DNA from: Smithella sp.
GTDB lineage: Bacteria; Desulfobacterota; Syntrophia; Syntrophales; Smithellaceae
DNA: 5,306 bases
NCBI GenBank assembly: GCA_012797505.1
Contig: JAAZOZ010000192.1
Coordinates: 1 to 5,306, forward strand
Direction: 5' to 3'
Below the pieces are notes generated by a model, which was not told the DNA's origin, ran no database searches, and saw only the letters and a list, made by a program, of their open reading frames with translations. A program made the position numbers and the translations under genes. Positions 4,517 through 5,306 of the stretch are shown in pieces; position 1 is the first letter of the stretch; each line of letters opens with the position of its first letter.

Positions 4517-5191
4517 ATGATTGAAAATCAAACAAGAGATAATACTCAAAACAAGCAAGAAGTATTTGCTGACTACGCCCGCTATTACGATTTGCTCTAC
4601 CGGGACAAAGACTACCAAGCGGAAGCCGAATACGTAGCAGGGCTGATTCGGAAATTTCATCCGACGGCGCAGAACATTCTTGAGCTTGGTTCCGGCACGG
4701 GAATTCATGCCAGCCTCCTGTCTGAAAAAGGTTATTCTATTGACGGCGTTGAGCGCAGCCCCGAAATGCTGGCTCGCTCTTTGTCCCTGAAAGAAAGAAT
4801 AAAGTCAGCGCAAGGACAACTGAATTTTCATCACGGAGACATCAGAGAAATCCGTTTAGACAAAAGTTTCGACGTCGTTATATCTCTCTTTCACGTCATC
4901 AGCTACCAGACAACCAACAAAGATGTCGCGGCAGCTTTCAAAACCGCGCGGTATCATCTGAAACCCGGCGGCATCTTTATCTTTGACATCTGGTATGGCC
5001 CCGCGGTTTTAACCCAGCGTCCCGAAGTCCGCATCAAACGAATGTCTGATGAAATAATCGAAGTGACTCGTCTGGCTGAACCGGTTCTTCACCCCAACGA
5101 AAATCGAGTGGACGTTAATTACCACGTCTTCGTTCGGGATCGGAAAACCGATGCTGTCAAGGAATTTAAACCCAGATTTTCCATTAGATGA
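4517..5191 (+). CDS. Class I SAM-dependent methyltransferase, C terminus probably truncated
   Basis: The product is 224 residues with a Rossmann methyltransferase core. Motif I is ILELGSGTG (54-62), E79 ends strand 2, HHGDIR (105-110) carries motif III, FDVVISLFHVISY (118-130) motif IV, and LKPGGIFIFDIW (148-159) motif V/VI. YARYYDLLY near the N terminus (20-28) is common in Methyltransf_25-type proteins. It probably methylates a small molecule or sugar product of the neighbouring genes; the substrate is unknown. GGAAAG at 4503-4508 precedes ATG 4517. Related proteins, as I recall them, continue beyond VRDRKTDAVKEF with a conserved tail of some 25-30 residues. Here the frame ends abruptly in KPRFSIR, close to palindromic sequence, so a frameshift or a broken 3' end is suspected. 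Confidence 0.75.
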   Translation: MIENQTRDNTQNKQEVFADYARYYDLLYRDKDYQAEAEYVAGLIRKFHPTAQNILELGSGTGIHASLLSEKGYSIDGVERSPEMLARSLSLKERIKSAQGQLNFHHGDIREIRLDKSFDVVISLFHVISYQTTNKDVAAAFKTARYHLKPGGIFIFDIWYGPAVLTQRPEVRIKRMSDEIIEVTRLAEPVLHPNENRVDVNYHVFVRDRKTDAVKEFKPRFSIR

Positions 5192-5240
5192 TTTTGATCG
5201 AATCAACTGATTTGCGCGTGATAGTAGTTGAAAGAACGAA

Positions 5241-5297
5241 CGTAACATGCTCTAATGGAAACCATTAGAAATACATTATGCATATCAGCATGTTACG
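5241..5297. repeat. Nested palindromic repeat downstream of the methyltransferase
   Basis: CGTAACATGCT (5241-5251) is the perfect reverse complement of AGCATGTTACG (5287-5297). Between these arms lies a perfect hairpin, TCTAATGG (5251-5258) and CCATTAGA (5262-5269) with an AAA loop, followed by the 8-bp palindrome TATGCATA (5277-5284). T5251 can pair in only one of the two stems. No gene is visible in 5192-5306. A terminator role is possible, but no T run follows; the end of an insertion sequence or a dispersed repeat is equally likely. Confidence 0.6.
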
Positions 5298-5306
5298 AGG
5301 TGATGA

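Noticed and set aside
5157..5207. Alternative plus-one frame continuing the methyltransferase (ends FPLDDFDRIN)
   Set aside because: A single shift yields only about a dozen further residues before a stop and does not restore the expected conserved tail.
5009..5248. A minus-strand reading frame spanning the methyltransferase 3' end
   Set aside because: It is mostly antisense to conserved methyltransferase sequence and has no recognisable motif.
5235..5298. Integron attC-like site
   Set aside because: The outer arms contain GTAAC and GTTAC, but GTTACGA does not fit the GTTRRRY core, the arms are perfectly paired without the extrahelical bases typical of attC, and no integrase or cassette is visible.
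5297..5306. Start of a new gene at the window end (GAGG then ATG 5303)
   Set aside because: The spacing is only 2 bases and too little sequence remains to judge.

Overview
The window reads as a bacterial chromosomal segment carrying surface-polysaccharide genes beside a repeat-rich accessory stretch. Mixed base composition, good Shine-Dalgarno sites, short gene overlaps and several GTCATTCCCGCGAAGGCGG-type hairpin repeats fit a Gram-negative proteobacterium, perhaps a deltaproteobacterial (Desulfobacterota) lineage. That placement rests on general resemblance, not on a marker gene.

Layout. Positions 1-390 are the 3' end of a winged-helix regulator fused to a nucleotidyltransferase-like domain whose active site looks degenerate. 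Positions 391-1027 hold no credible gene but are dense in inverted repeats: two related GC-rich hairpins (427-494), a hairpin repeat (525-551), a composite palindrome built from two opposed copies of that repeat (570-703), an unexplained foldable segment (about 779-880), and a 130-bp MITE-like element (887-1016) with 16-bp terminal inverted repeats flanked by a 7-bp direct repeat. Next comes a type II toxin-antitoxin module (1112-1734, VapC-type PIN toxin) with a clear promoter and an overlapping dyad operator.

From 1837 to 5191 four closely spaced plus-strand genes form a probable polysaccharide-precursor operon: a UDP-glucuronate 4-epimerase-like SDR enzyme, a small cupin-like protein, a DegT/DnrJ/EryC1 sugar aminotransferase resembling GDP-perosamine synthase, and a SAM-dependent methyltransferase that looks truncated at its C terminus. 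Together they could supply an epimerised uronic acid and an amino sugar, plus a methyl decoration, for an O-antigen or capsule. The last 115 bases hold no gene and carry a nested palindrome just after the methyltransferase stop.

The regulator and the sugar genes may once have been closer neighbours, with the repeats and the toxin-antitoxin pair inserted between them; this is inference. I saw no CRISPR array, tRNA, rRNA or known riboswitch. The most noteworthy signals are the MITE-like element with its target-site duplication, the covarying hairpin family, and the palindrome beside the shortened methyltransferase.
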